A DNA stretch of 64,000 bases from Rhodococcus sp. B7740 (GTDB lineage: Bacteria; Actinomycetota; Actinomycetes; Mycobacteriales; Mycobacteriaceae), in NCBI RefSeq assembly GCF_000954115.1, contig NZ_CP010797.1:4526001-4590000 (forward strand), given 5' to 3'. The notes under the pieces were generated by a model, which was given only the letters and a program-made list of their open reading frames with translations, was not told where the DNA came from and did not search any database. Position 1 is the stretch's first letter; the number at the start of each line of letters is the position of its first letter. Position numbers and translations under genes: made by a program. Positions 1 through 8,549 of the stretch are shown in pieces.

Positions 1-4
1 AGCC

Positions 5-136
5 TTAACCCATTCCTGCGGAGTCGATTCCGGTATCGATTCTTCGGGGGAAGGTGAAGAACGGTACGTGGCCGGGTGCGACGGTGTCTGCGGTGTGCAC
101 CCCGGTCTCACGGGCGACGACGTCGGCGAAAGGTTC
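5..136 (-). pseudogene. Severed 3' part of the serine hydrolase interrupted by the IS21 element
   Basis: This is the downstream remnant of the serine hydrolase whose 5' part lies at 2576-3122. If the insertion sequence and one GTTC target copy are removed, the minus-strand frame runs without a break from the 5' part into this segment, adding about 42 codons that begin Pro-Phe-Ala-Asp. It then meets a TAA at positions 5-7. Beta-lactamase-family hydrolases are usually about 350 residues or more, so this TAA looks premature (inference). The gene may have been decaying before or after the insertion. Sequence beyond position 1 is not visible. Confidence 0.7.
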
Positions 137-185
137 TGACGGCGCTCATCGAAATTCCCCACTAGCGCTCATCGAAATTCCCCAC
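137..185 (+). repeat. IS21 left terminal repeats (two tandem copies)
   Basis: Two near-identical copies of the transposase-binding repeat lie in tandem at 142-162 and 165-185, preceded by the TGAC tip at 137-140. They match the inverted copies at the right end. Confidence 0.85.
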
Positions 186-273
186 CCGTGTGGCACCGCC
201 AACGAGGGCGGGTCTCCAACGAAGCTGATGGTCTCTGACCACGCACCAGCTATCCGAAGGAGACCCGCTCCTC

Positions 274-1665
274 ATGCTTACACAGGAGGAAGATGTGGAA
301 ATCAACGCCTTGCACAAACGAGGCTGGAAGATCGCGGACATCGCGCGTCACACCGGCCGCGACCGCAAGACCATCAGGTCGTACCTGAACGGCACCACCA
401 CTCCCGGGGTGCGTAAACGCAGCGCACCGGACCCATTCGAGGTGTTCCTCGCCTACGTCACTGCACGTCTGATCGACGACCCACACCTGTGGGTCCGCAC
501 GCTCTGCGACGAACTCGAGGACCTCGGCTATCTGATGTCGTATCAAACGCTGCACCGCAAGATCCGCGAACTCAAACTCCGGCCGATCTGCCAAGCGTGC
601 CTGACGGCCACCGAAAGACCCAACGCGGTCATCGAACACCCGCCAGGGGAAGAGACACAATGGGATTGGGTCGATCTACCCAACCCACCCGCCTCGTGGG
701 GCTGGGGATCGATGGCCCACCTGTTCGTCGGAACTCTGGCGTGTTCGGGCAAATGGCGCGGCGTCCTCGCACCGAACATGACCCAACCACATGTCGTCGA
801 CGGACTCGACCGGATCTGCCGAGGCCTCGGCGGGATCAGCCGAGTCTGGCGGTTCGACCGAATGGCCACAGTCTGCCACCCCGAGTCCGGCCGGGTCACC
901 GCCAGCTTCACCGGCGTCGCGAAACATTACGGTGTCTCCGTTGCGATCTGCCCACCGAGGCGCGGCAACCGCAAAGGTGCAGTGGAGAAGTCCAATCACA
1001 CTGCAGCGCAGCGGTGGTGGCGAAATCTCTCCGACGATCTGAGCGTCGAGCAAGCCCAAGCGAGCCTCGATCGGTTCTGCAGTCTGCGCGGCGATACTCG
1101 CTTGCGGCCGACGAAGGACGGCAAAACTTCGGTAGCGACGATCGCCACCGCCGAAGGACTGCATCCGATGCCGCCGTCCGCGTATCCCGCGATCCTGTCC
1201 ACTCATCGAGTCGTATCCCGGCAGGCGTTGGTGTCCTACCGCGGCAACCGCTACTCAGTGCCGCCCGAGCTCGCGTCCGCGCAGGTCACCGTCACCCACG
1301 TTCTCGGGACCGACGTCATCGACATCGTCACCACCTCGGGTATCGCCATCGCCCGGCACCGGCTGGCGGCCGATGGGACCGGGGCGATGGTCCGCGATCA
1401 CGGCCACATCTACGCCCTCGAGCAAGCAGCGATGGCCGGCGCGAACACCGGACGTCCGCACCGCCGCAAGGAACGTATTCCGCCCGGACCGGACGCACTC
1501 GCCGCTGCAGAGAAGCTCCGAACAACAACCAGTGCAACATATCCCGACGCAGCGGACAGATCGGAAAACGACAGTCACGCAACCGAATCCGATACCGCAG
1601 GAGCGATTATCTACGACCTGTCGATCTATGAACGCGCCGCACACGGAAGGAACACCCTGTCATGA
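274..1665 (+). CDS. istA: IS21-family transposase IstA
   Basis: This 463-residue DDE transposase cuts and joins the ends of the element with the help of the IstB ATPase. A helix-turn-helix lies at residues 17-38 (GWKIADIARHTGRDRKTIRS). The integrase core follows, with the first aspartate in WDWVD (about 134), a second in RFDRM (about 195) and the glutamate in GAVEKS (about 237). The start ATG has a GGAG-type site upstream. The stop overlaps the istB start as ATGA at 1662-1665, so the two genes are translationally coupled. Length is normal for the family. Confidence 0.95.
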   Translation: MLTQEEDVEINALHKRGWKIADIARHTGRDRKTIRSYLNGTTTPGVRKRSAPDPFEVFLAYVTARLIDDPHLWVRTLCDELEDLGYLMSYQTLHRKIRELKLRPICQACLTATERPNAVIEHPPGEETQWDWVDLPNPPASWGWGSMAHLFVGTLACSGKWRGVLAPNMTQPHVVDGLDRICRGLGGISRVWRFDRMATVCHPESGRVTASFTGVAKHYGVSVAICPPRRGNRKGAVEKSNHTAAQRWWRNLSDDLSVEQAQASLDRFCSLRGDTRLRPTKDGKTSVATIATAEGLHPMPPSAYPAILSTHRVVSRQALVSYRGNRYSVPPELASAQVTVTHVLGTDVIDIVTTSGIAIARHRLAADGTGAMVRDHGHIYALEQAAMAGANTGRPHRRKERIPPGPDALAAAEKLRTTTSATYPDAADRSENDSHATESDTAGAIIYDLSIYERAAHGRNTLS

Positions 1666-2513
1666 CCGACCAGAAAGCTGCCACGAACGCCGACCGGTTA
1701 CCGGCCCCGAACACCGCCGCTGCAGCCAGCCTTTACCAACGCCTGCGGGGGCATCTCGCTGTCCTGAAACTTCACGACGCCGCCGAAGCGCTGCCGTCGG
1801 TCCTCGATCAAGCAGCCGCCGAAGAACTGTCGATGACCGCGGCGTTGGACCGGTTGCTCTCGATCGAGGTCGAGGCCACCGAAGCCCGCCGACTGAACGG
1901 CAGACTCCGATTCGCGTGCCTGCCGACACCGGCATCGCTCGAGGACTTCGACTACGACGCAGCCGCTGGTGTCGACAGGAAGTTGATCGAGGAGTTGGCG
2001 ACCTGCCGATACTTGGAGACAGCGACGAATGTGCTGCTCATCGGCCCGCCCGGGGTCGGCAAAACGCATCTGTCGGTCGGGCTGGCGCGTGCCGCAGCTC
2101 ATGCCGGCTATCGAACGTATTTCACCACCGCAGCTGATCTCGCTGCCCGCTGTCATCGAGCCGCTCTCGAAGGAAGGTGGGCTACGACGATGCGGTTCTA
2201 CGCTGGACCGACACTTCTCGTCGTTGATGAACTCGGCTACCTACCGTTGCCCGGCGAGGCAGCGTCGGCGTTGTTTCAGGTTGTCTCGCAACGGTATATG
2301 AAGACGTCGATCGTGATGACCACCAACCGTGGCGTGGGATCGTGGGGTGAAGTGCTCGGTGACAACACCGTCGCAGCAGCCATGCTCGACCGGCTTCTGC
2401 ATCGATCCGTCGTGCTCAACCTCGACGGTGATTCCTACCGTCTCCGAGACCACAACGCCAGATCGGAGAAGCTCCGCAAAGCCACCACAGGAACCCGCCA
2501 ACCACTACAGTGA
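1662..2513 (+). CDS. istB: IS21-family helper ATPase IstB
   Basis: This 283-residue AAA+ ATPase belongs to the DnaC-related IstB family and assists IstA in target selection. Walker A, GPPGVGKTH, is at residues 128-136, and Walker B, LLVVDELGY, is near 185-193. A roughly 125-residue N-terminal region precedes the ATPase core, as is usual in IstB. It starts within the last codon of istA and ends 13 bp before the right terminal repeats. No frameshift or missing motif is visible. Confidence 0.95.
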   Translation: MTDQKAATNADRLPAPNTAAAASLYQRLRGHLAVLKLHDAAEALPSVLDQAAAEELSMTAALDRLLSIEVEATEARRLNGRLRFACLPTPASLEDFDYDAAAGVDRKLIEELATCRYLETATNVLLIGPPGVGKTHLSVGLARAAAHAGYRTYFTTAADLAARCHRAALEGRWATTMRFYAGPTLLVVDELGYLPLPGEAASALFQVVSQRYMKTSIVMTTNRGVGSWGEVLGDNTVAAAMLDRLLHRSVVLNLDGDSYRLRDHNARSEKLRKATTGTRQPLQ

Positions 2514-2526
2514 AGTTCGCTCACGA

Positions 2527-2575
2527 GTGGGGAATTTCGGTGAGCGCGGTTGGGGAATTTCGCTGAGCCTCGTCA
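2527..2575 (-). repeat. IS21 right terminal repeats (two tandem copies)
   Basis: Two copies of the terminal repeat stand inverted relative to the left end, at 2527-2547 and about 2549-2568, followed by the outer GTCA tip at 2572-2575. The next four bases, GTTC, repeat those just outside the left end. Confidence 0.85.
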
Positions 2576-3122
2576 GTTCGGCGGTGGCCTTCTCGACGAT
2601 CGCTTGCAGCAGTAGGTAGTTCAGGCTCGAGTAACGGAAGGTGCCGCGTTCGGCGGCCCTGACGTCCAGGGCGGGGAGGATGTCGAGCGCTCGCTCCGTG
2701 CGCCCCCACACGTCCAGTTCGGTCACATCGTGCGGGAGGCCGCTCGTGTGGTGGATCAGGTCGTCGATCGTGACGTTGTCCGGAAGGATCGAATCGCTTT
2801 CCGGCAGAATCGAATTCACGGATCCGTCCAGCGTCAGGGCTCGGTTTTCGGCGAGTGAGTACACCGTGGCCGCCGTCACCGACTTCGATACCGAACCCCA
2901 CACGAACGGAGTCGTCTCGTCGATCGGCGCACCGTCTCCGTCCACCCCGTACTCGACGTTCTCCAAGACTTCGTGCTCGGAGACGACGCGGAATGCGACT
3001 CCCGGCAGTCCGAGTTCGTCTGCAACGGCTCGGATGTCCGACGCCACGCCGGGGTCCGGTGGGGTGGGGGAGCCTGCGGTCAGGACTGCTACGACGGTCA
3101 GCAGGGCGTGGACGATGCGCAT
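2576..3122 (-). pseudogene. Serine hydrolase (beta-lactamase family), 5' part, cut by the IS21 element
   Basis: The N-terminal 182 residues of a secreted serine hydrolase of the beta-lactamase/penicillin-binding fold. A hydrophobic start suggests export. The catalytic SxxK motif is SVSK at residues 77-80, and FRYSSLNY at 162-169 matches the family's FxYSNxxY region with Ser in place of Asn. The frame is broken after Ala-Glu, where the insertion sequence begins. The uninterrupted frame on this side runs a few codons into the element. The C-terminal half, including the usual HxG motif, is absent, so the product is probably inactive. The remainder lies at 5-136. Confidence 0.85.
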
Positions 3123-3198
3123 GATTGGAGTGAATCAACCTCATCGCGGTCGACGCCTCGGTGAACACCCTGATTTCACACCTGAGATCAGCTTCCGC

Positions 3199-4464
3199 CT
3201 ATCGGGTCGTTCCTGCAAGCTCCACTCCTGCGCGGACGAGGCCTGCGATCCAGGGCATCACGTCGTCGTAGGCCGCCAGGGATCCGGGTAGGTGGTTCGC
3301 GCCCTCCACCGGGATGGCCGGCAGATCGTATTCGCGGTAGGTGACGTCTGCGCCCAGATCGCGCCAGCGCCCGAGCAGGGTGCGGCTCTGCTCGACGGGC
3401 ACGGTGTCGTCCTCGACTGCGTGCGAGAGATACACCGGCATGGCAGGGGCGATGCGCCCGACGGTGTTCGTCTCGGTGATCTCGGCCAGCACCGGGTTGC
3501 TCAGTTGCTCGGTCAGTGGTCGGCCGTCGCGGGTGAGCTCGGTCGTTCGTACGGTTGCGGTGGCCGCGGGGTCGGTGGTGCACCAGTTCTGTGCGGCGTC
3601 GAGCGCGGCGATCCCGTCGGAGTCGAAGAGGTCGCGGATGCCTGCCGCTCGTTCCGGGTAGGCGTTGATCATCCCGTCGACCGTGAAGAGCGCGGCGCTA
3701 CCGAGGCGGGTGTTGTCGAGCGTGTCGATGTTGAGGGTCGGATCCGCCGGTGGCGCACCGACGTACGCGCCCCGGACGTTCAGCTCGGGAGCGTAGGTGG
3801 AGGCGAGTTCGGCAGCGGATGCGGACGCGAACCCGCCTTCGGAGTAGCCGAACAGCACCACCGGGGTGGTCGGCTCGACGTCCGCGGTTCTGGCGGCGTC
3901 CAGCAGCGCACGGCCCGAGGCGACTCGGTTCAGGTACGTGTGCCCGCCGGGGGTGCCCAGGCCCTGGTAGTCGGTCGCGACGACGCGATATCCGGCCAAC
4001 AGCAGCGGCAGGATGGCCGGGGACGAACCGACTGTCCCGAGAACAGCCGATCCGGCGCAGCGGTCCGCCATACCGGAGGTGCCGGGCGCGTACGCGATCA
4101 CCGGCCGGGGTCCGGGGCCGACCCACGGAGCGGTAGGGGTCATGGTGTAGCCGGATACGACCATGGGCTGATCGTGTGTGTCGGTGGACCGATAGAGAAT
4201 CCGCTCGATGTCGAATCCGAGACCGAACCCTTTGGGCGAGTTGACGGGCAGGCTTCGGACCACCTCGCCGAGCGTCGCGCTGTCGACCGCCGCAACCGGC
4301 GCGTCGTAGAACTCCGTCAGAGGGCTCGCGCCGGCCGTCGGCGTCGAGAATCCGGCGATCGCGATCGACAGGATCGCGGTTGCCACGATCGTCGCTGCGC
4401 GCGGGCAGTTCCTCGATTGTCGCACCCGTCGTGTCGACATCTTCGCACTCGGTAGCCCGGTCAC
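3199..4464 (-). CDS. Secretory lipase (LIP family), alpha/beta hydrolase
   Basis: A 421-residue exported lipase or esterase that probably hydrolyses acylglycerols or other esters outside the cell. A basic N-terminus is followed by a hydrophobic segment ending near TAGASP, which looks like a signal peptide. The nucleophile elbow is GYSEGG, near residue 208. A later EDDTVP probably holds the acid, and GANHLPG probably holds the histidine. The order matches the secretory lipase family common in Rhodococcus and Nocardia. An internal ATG at 4440 gives a shorter alternative start with a more ordinary signal peptide. It is monocistronic on the minus strand, divergent from the OsmC gene. Confidence 0.8.
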   Translation of the reverse strand: MTGLPSAKMSTRRVRQSRNCPRAATIVATAILSIAIAGFSTPTAGASPLTEFYDAPVAAVDSATLGEVVRSLPVNSPKGFGLGFDIERILYRSTDTHDQPMVVSGYTMTPTAPWVGPGPRPVIAYAPGTSGMADRCAGSAVLGTVGSSPAILPLLLAGYRVVATDYQGLGTPGGHTYLNRVASGRALLDAARTADVEPTTPVVLFGYSEGGFASASAAELASTYAPELNVRGAYVGAPPADPTLNIDTLDNTRLGSAALFTVDGMINAYPERAAGIRDLFDSDGIAALDAAQNWCTTDPAATATVRTTELTRDGRPLTEQLSNPVLAEITETNTVGRIAPAMPVYLSHAVEDDTVPVEQSRTLLGRWRDLGADVTYREYDLPAIPVEGANHLPGSLAAYDDVMPWIAGLVRAGVELAGTTR

Positions 4465-4526
4465 CCCGCTGACGTTAGCCTGAGAAACAGGCCCACAGAG
4501 GGTCGACTACGAAAGGATTCGGTTCG

Positions 4527-4964
4527 ATGCCAACTCGTACTTCACGCACAGCTTGGAACGGAACGCTGGAACAAGGTTCCGGTCAGGTCGAGCTGTCCAG
4601 TTCCGGCGCGGCGACTTTCGATGTGTCGTTTCCCAAGCGCGCCGCCGAGAACGCCGACGGCACCACCAGTCCCGAGGAATTGATCGCCGCGGCTCACTCG
4701 AGTTGCTATGCGATGCAGTTGTCGGCGTTGATCGCCGAGGCGGGCGGCACCCCACAGAGTCTCGAGGTCACCGCCGATGTCTCGCTGGGTCCCGATGAAC
4801 CGGGTTTCAAGCTGACCGGCATCAAACTCACCGTGCGGGGCGAGGTCGAGGGTCTCGATGCAGACGGGTTCGCGAAGGCGGCTCAGGCGGCAAAGGAAAC
4901 CTGCCCCGTCAGCAAGGCTCTCACCGGTGTCGAGATCACATTGGACGCGGCTCTCGAAAGCTGA
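4527..4964 (+). CDS. OsmC family peroxiredoxin
   Basis: A 145-residue OsmC-type thiol peroxidase that reduces organic hydroperoxides in the cytosol. The two redox cysteines are in HSSCYAM (C60) and KETCPVSK (C126), at the spacing expected for the family. The length is typical. GAAAGGA lies upstream of the ATG. The gene stands alone, and both neighbours look unrelated. It is of the OsmC rather than the Ohr type judging from the SSCYAM context, though the two subgroups are hard to separate by eye. Confidence 0.9.
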   Translation: MPTRTSRTAWNGTLEQGSGQVELSSSGAATFDVSFPKRAAENADGTTSPEELIAAAHSSCYAMQLSALIAEAGGTPQSLEVTADVSLGPDEPGFKLTGIKLTVRGEVEGLDADGFAKAAQAAKETCPVSKALTGVEITLDAALES

Positions 4965-5007
4965 ACGGACAAATCGCCCGATGTGAGACTGGCGAACGAT
5001 CGTCAGG

Positions 5008-5068
5008 TTTGAAATAGTTCGTTACTCGACCCATCTGCAGGGTGATTCGGTAACGAATCGTGTTCAAA
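5008..5068. promoter_or_regulatory. Inverted repeat upstream of the GGDEF-EAL gene
   Basis: TTTGAAATAGTTCGTTAC at 5008-5025 is matched by GTAACGAATCGTGTTCAAA at 5050-5068, an imperfect inverted repeat with arms of about 18 bp and a 24-bp spacer. There is no T-run, so a regulator-binding site is likelier than a terminator. It lies about 70 bp before the ATG at 5140. Confidence 0.5.
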
Positions 5069-5139
5069 CGTCGGGTTCGATCGGCTGATGCGTACGTTCG
5101 GGGTATGCACCGACCGGCCTAGGAAGGATCAGCCCCACC

Positions 5140-7446
5140 ATGTTGTGGACGCGCTTCCTGGGCTTCGGTGTACTCGCCGTAGCGGCGTACGCAATAGCCC
5201 CGCCGGGCATACCCCAGGGTGCGATATACGCAATCGTGCTTCTGGCCACAATCGTCGCGTTCGTCTACCGCTACTTTCGGGAACCCGGGCCGGACAAGCG
5301 GACGTGGAAGTACATGGCCGTCGGCGTCGGCTCCTGGGGTATCGGCGACGTGCTGATCGCGATGGTACAGGTCAGCGGTGGACGAGTATCGACGTTCTCC
5401 TCGTCCGACATCTTCTACCTGTTCGGCTATCTGGTGATCGCCGTCGGCTTCGCACGAGCCGCCGACGAGAACGGGCTCGTGTTCGGGTGGGAAGAACTGC
5501 TCGAGTGTCTGGTGGTTGCAGTCGGTATCGGACTCGCCACTTGGGTGTTCGTCATCCCCGGCGATTCGGCGTTGTCGTTTCCGTCGGCGATGGAATTGTG
5601 GCCTGCCACGGTCTACCTCACCATCGACGCGTTTCTGCTCACGCTCGTCGGAAGTCTGTACCTGCTGACCCGCTCGACAACGGTGCCGTTCCTGGCGGCA
5701 GCGGCCGGAGTCGTGTTCCTGGTGTCTGCCGATTTCGCGTCCTATGCCACGGTCGACTCGTCCGAGCTCTACCGTTCGACCCTCCTGAACACGCTGTGGT
5801 TGGCCGCGTACGTGTGTTTCGGAGTGATCGCCCTGCACATTCCGGAGCGGGCGGTGTCGCGGGTCGACCGGTCCAGCCCCTTCAGATTCGGGCGTGTGAG
5901 ATTTCTCGGACTCGCGGTCGCGGTCGCCGTGACACCCCTCGCGATGGCTGTTCAGTTGGCCCGGGGGGTTCCGGTCCAGCAGTGGGGGTGGGTGATCGTG
6001 CTGTCGTCGGCGATGATCATCGCGCTCGTCGGGTGCCGTATCGCGTACTTCCTCGAGACGCTGCGGCGGCAGGCCGCAGTGCTCGAGGACGTGGCTCGGA
6101 CGGATGCGGTGACCGGGCTGGCCAGTCGCCGCCTGCTCCGAGAGCGGTTGGACACGATGCTCGCCGGACGCGGCGAGTCGGACGTATTCACGCTCGTGGT
6201 GGACATCGACCGCTTCGCGCAGATCAACGAGACCTTCGGGTACAGCGTGGGAGACAGTGTCCTGCGCGAGATCGGTCATCGCCTGGTCGCATCGGTGCGA
6301 TCCGACGACCTCGTCGGACGGCTCGGTGGGGATCAGTTCGTCGTCGCCATGCGCAGGCGTCCCGGCCAGATCGACGTATCGGACACCGCCGAGCAACTCC
6401 AGTTCGCAGTCAGTAGAACGATGTTCGTGCACGACATCAACGTGGCACTCGACGCGACGGTCGGAATCGCAGCCATAGAAGTCTGCCCGGCGGTCTCGGG
6501 TTCGGGTTCGGCGACCGTGTCGATAGACGGCGAATCGATGCTGCAGCGGGCGCACGTGGCCCTGACTGCCGCGAAGGCGGGCCACACTCGTATCGGTCGC
6601 TACGAACCCGACATGGATCGCGACCGACACGATCACATGCGGTTGCTGGGCGAACTCGACAAGGCCATCGGTGACCACCAGCTTCGAGTGTTCTTTCAGC
6701 CTTGCCTGGATCTGGAATCCGGCAGTGTCGATCGCGTCGAGGCGTTACTGCGGTGGCAGCACCCACGTGAGGGTCTGATCGGACCGTCGATGTTCCTGCC
6801 CGACGCCGAGCGCACCGGTATGTTGCCCGCCATCACCGCCCTCGTGCTCGACGAGGCCTTGGCTCAGTGCAGCGAGCTGCGTCGACGTGGAGTCAATCTG
6901 TCTGTCTCGGTGAATCTTTCGGTGAGAAACCTACTGGACGAGACGCTCACCGAACAGGTCGCGGCCGCGTTGGCGAAACATTCGGTTCCCGCGCATGCCC
7001 TGGAGTTCGAGGTCACCGAGACAACGGCGATGACCGATCCGGTGCGCTCGGTGAACGCGTTGACGTCCCTTCGTGGCCTCGGCGTCACCATCGCGATCGA
7101 CGACTACGGCACCGGCTACAGCTCGTTGGCCTATCTGCAGACTCTGCCGGTGCAGACTCTCAAGATCGACCGCTCGTTCGTGTCGAAGATGAACACCGAA
7201 GAGACCGACGCATCGATCGTGCGCTCGACCATCGACCTGGCTCGAAGTCTCGGGGTGCGGGTGATGGCAGAGGGAGTCGAGGACGCGGGCACGTTGGACG
7301 CGCTCCGAGAATTGGGCTGCGACGGTGCTCAGGGCTACTTCCTCGGCAGGCCGATGCCGGCCGAGTTCCTGGCGGAAGCTGTGGCGAAACTGGATTCGCA
7401 GATGCCGACGAGACTCGAATGGGAGCTCGCCCGCGAACGCATCTGA
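5140..7446 (+). CDS. Membrane GGDEF-EAL protein (c-di-GMP turnover)
   Basis: A 768-residue protein with a long hydrophobic N-terminal sensor of about nine membrane spans (roughly residues 1-310), then GGDEF and EAL domains. The GGDEF signature reads GGDQF (about 396-400), so the catalytic Glu is replaced by Gln. The allosteric I-site, RSDD five residues upstream, is kept. The EAL half looks active: EALLRW near 533, then SVNLS, EVTET, DDYGTGYSS and KIDRS. The likely activity is c-di-GMP phosphodiesterase with a non-catalytic, possibly ligand-binding GGDEF domain (inference). A paralogue is encoded at 37366-39687. Confidence 0.88.
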   Translation: MLWTRFLGFGVLAVAAYAIAPPGIPQGAIYAIVLLATIVAFVYRYFREPGPDKRTWKYMAVGVGSWGIGDVLIAMVQVSGGRVSTFSSSDIFYLFGYLVIAVGFARAADENGLVFGWEELLECLVVAVGIGLATWVFVIPGDSALSFPSAMELWPATVYLTIDAFLLTLVGSLYLLTRSTTVPFLAAAAGVVFLVSADFASYATVDSSELYRSTLLNTLWLAAYVCFGVIALHIPERAVSRVDRSSPFRFGRVRFLGLAVAVAVTPLAMAVQLARGVPVQQWGWVIVLSSAMIIALVGCRIAYFLETLRRQAAVLEDVARTDAVTGLASRRLLRERLDTMLAGRGESDVFTLVVDIDRFAQINETFGYSVGDSVLREIGHRLVASVRSDDLVGRLGGDQFVVAMRRRPGQIDVSDTAEQLQFAVSRTMFVHDINVALDATVGIAAIEVCPAVSGSGSATVSIDGESMLQRAHVALTAAKAGHTRIGRYEPDMDRDRHDHMRLLGELDKAIGDHQLRVFFQPCLDLESGSVDRVEALLRWQHPREGLIGPSMFLPDAERTGMLPAITALVLDEALAQCSELRRRGVNLSVSVNLSVRNLLDETLTEQVAAALAKHSVPAHALEFEVTETTAMTDPVRSVNALTSLRGLGVTIAIDDYGTGYSSLAYLQTLPVQTLKIDRSFVSKMNTEETDASIVRSTIDLARSLGVRVMAEGVEDAGTLDALRELGCDGAQGYFLGRPMPAEFLAEAVAKLDSQMPTRLEWELARERI

Positions 7447-7463
7447 GCGGACGCGTGCGCTCT

Positions 7464-7775
7464 TCAGGACGCGGCAGGCACGTCCAGTACGACCTCGAAT
7501 TCGAGCAGGGATGCTCCGGACGAGACCGGCTTCGCAGAACTGGCTCCTGCGTGAGCCTCCCGCGACGGTCCCGCCGACCATGCCTGGAACGACTCCTCGT
7601 CCTCCCATTGGGTGACGACGAAGTAGCGCGACTCGCCCTTGACCGGCCGCAGCAGTTGGAACCCGAGGAAACCCGGGGAGCCGTCGACCGACCCGGCGCG
7701 CGCGGCGAAGCGCTTCTCGAGTTCGGGGCCCGCGCCCTCGGGTACGTCGATCGCATTGATCTTCACAATGGCCAT
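7464..7775 (-). CDS. mhuD: Haem-degrading monooxygenase MhuD
   Basis: A 103-residue antibiotic-biosynthesis-monooxygenase-fold enzyme that oxidatively opens haem and releases iron. The sequence closely resembles mycobacterial MhuD: it begins MAIVKIN, with the haem-site Asn at position 7, and contains GFLGFQLLRPVKGE and FQAWSAGPSREAH with the expected Trp and His ligands. MhuD makes mycobilin and retains the meso carbon, unlike classical haem oxygenases. The reading frame stays open upstream, but ATG at 7775 is chosen from the match to the family N-terminus. It is divergent from the hydrolase at 7812, as in mycobacteria. Confidence 0.9.
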   Translation of the reverse strand: MAIVKINAIDVPEGAGPELEKRFAARAGSVDGSPGFLGFQLLRPVKGESRYFVVTQWEDEESFQAWSAGPSREAHAGASSAKPVSSGASLLEFEVVLDVPAAS

Positions 7776-7811
7776 GCCCGCGAGATTACTCCGCCGATAT
7801 GCTCGGTGGTG

Positions 7812-8549
7812 ATGCTCTACGACGAGGGTGGATCCGGCCGTTCGATTCTGCTGCTGCACGGGCTGATGGGCAGCGCCGCCACCTGGCGGCGGCAGGTTCC
7901 GTGGCTTCGAGAATTCGGGCATGTGCACTCCTACGATGCGCCGGGGCATCGCCGTCCTGCGCCGACCGAGCTCACGACCGAGTTCTTCGTGGCCGACCTG
8001 CTCGAGCATCTCGAGGCGTTGGGTCCCAGTGTGTTGATCGGTCATTCGATGGGCGCACTGCACGGTTGGTGTGCCGCCGCCGAGCGCCCCGACCTGGTTT
8101 CCGCCATGGTGGTCGAGGACATCTCTCCGGATTTCAGGGGACGGACCGCCGATGATTGGGCAGCGATGATGCGGGCGTGGCCGCAACCCTTTCCCGACGC
8201 CGATGCGGTGCTGGCGTTCTTCGGAGATGTTGCGGGACAATACTTTCTGGATTCCTTCGTGCGAAGTGACGATGGCTGGCGCCTGCACGGTGAGGTGGAC
8301 GTCTTCGAGGCGATCTCGCAGGAGTGGGGGACTCGACACTTCTGGGACGAGTGGGAGGCCGTCGAGGCTCCGGTGTTGCTGATCGAAGGTGAACACACCA
8401 TCACCCCGGCCGGTCAGATGCAGCGAATGCACTCGGGCAAGCCCGGATCGGCGTACGTGCGGATCGAGAAGGCGGCGCACCTGATTCACGACGAGGCACC
8501 CGAGGGGTATCGCACGGCGGTGCAGGAGTTCCTGCGCGCACTAGGATGA
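7812..8549 (+). CDS. Alpha/beta hydrolase (Rv3591c-like)
   Basis: A 245-residue alpha/beta hydrolase of unknown substrate. HGLMGS forms the oxyanion loop, the nucleophile is the Ser of GHSMGA, and AAHLIHDE supplies the histidine. The acid position appears as EGEHT, a glutamate rather than the usual aspartate. The frame is open far upstream, but ATG at 7812 (or the GTGs at 7806 and 7809) agrees with the fold's first strand. The stop overlaps the next hydrolase start as ATGA, so both are probably one operon beside mhuD. Confidence 0.8.
   Translation: MLYDEGGSGRSILLLHGLMGSAATWRRQVPWLREFGHVHSYDAPGHRRPAPTELTTEFFVADLLEHLEALGPSVLIGHSMGALHGWCAAAERPDLVSAMVVEDISPDFRGRTADDWAAMMRAWPQPFPDADAVLAFFGDVAGQYFLDSFVRSDDGWRLHGEVDVFEAISQEWGTRHFWDEWEAVEAPVLLIEGEHTITPAGQMQRMHSGKPGSAYVRIEKAAHLIHDEAPEGYRTAVQEFLRALG

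Larger units (their letters stand above)
137..2575 (+). mobile_element. Complete IS21-family insertion sequence
   Basis: The element carries istA and istB between related ends. Each end holds two copies of a roughly 21-bp repeat, GCGCTCATCGAAATTCCCCA, at 142-162 and 165-185 on the left and inverted at 2527-2547 and about 2549-2568 on the right. Multiple terminal repeats are typical of IS21 elements. The outermost bases are TGAC on the left and GTCA on the right, giving the family's TG...CA termini. GTTC at 133-136 and again at 2576-2579 is a 4-bp target duplication. Both genes are open and full length, so the element may still be mobile. Confidence 0.93.
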
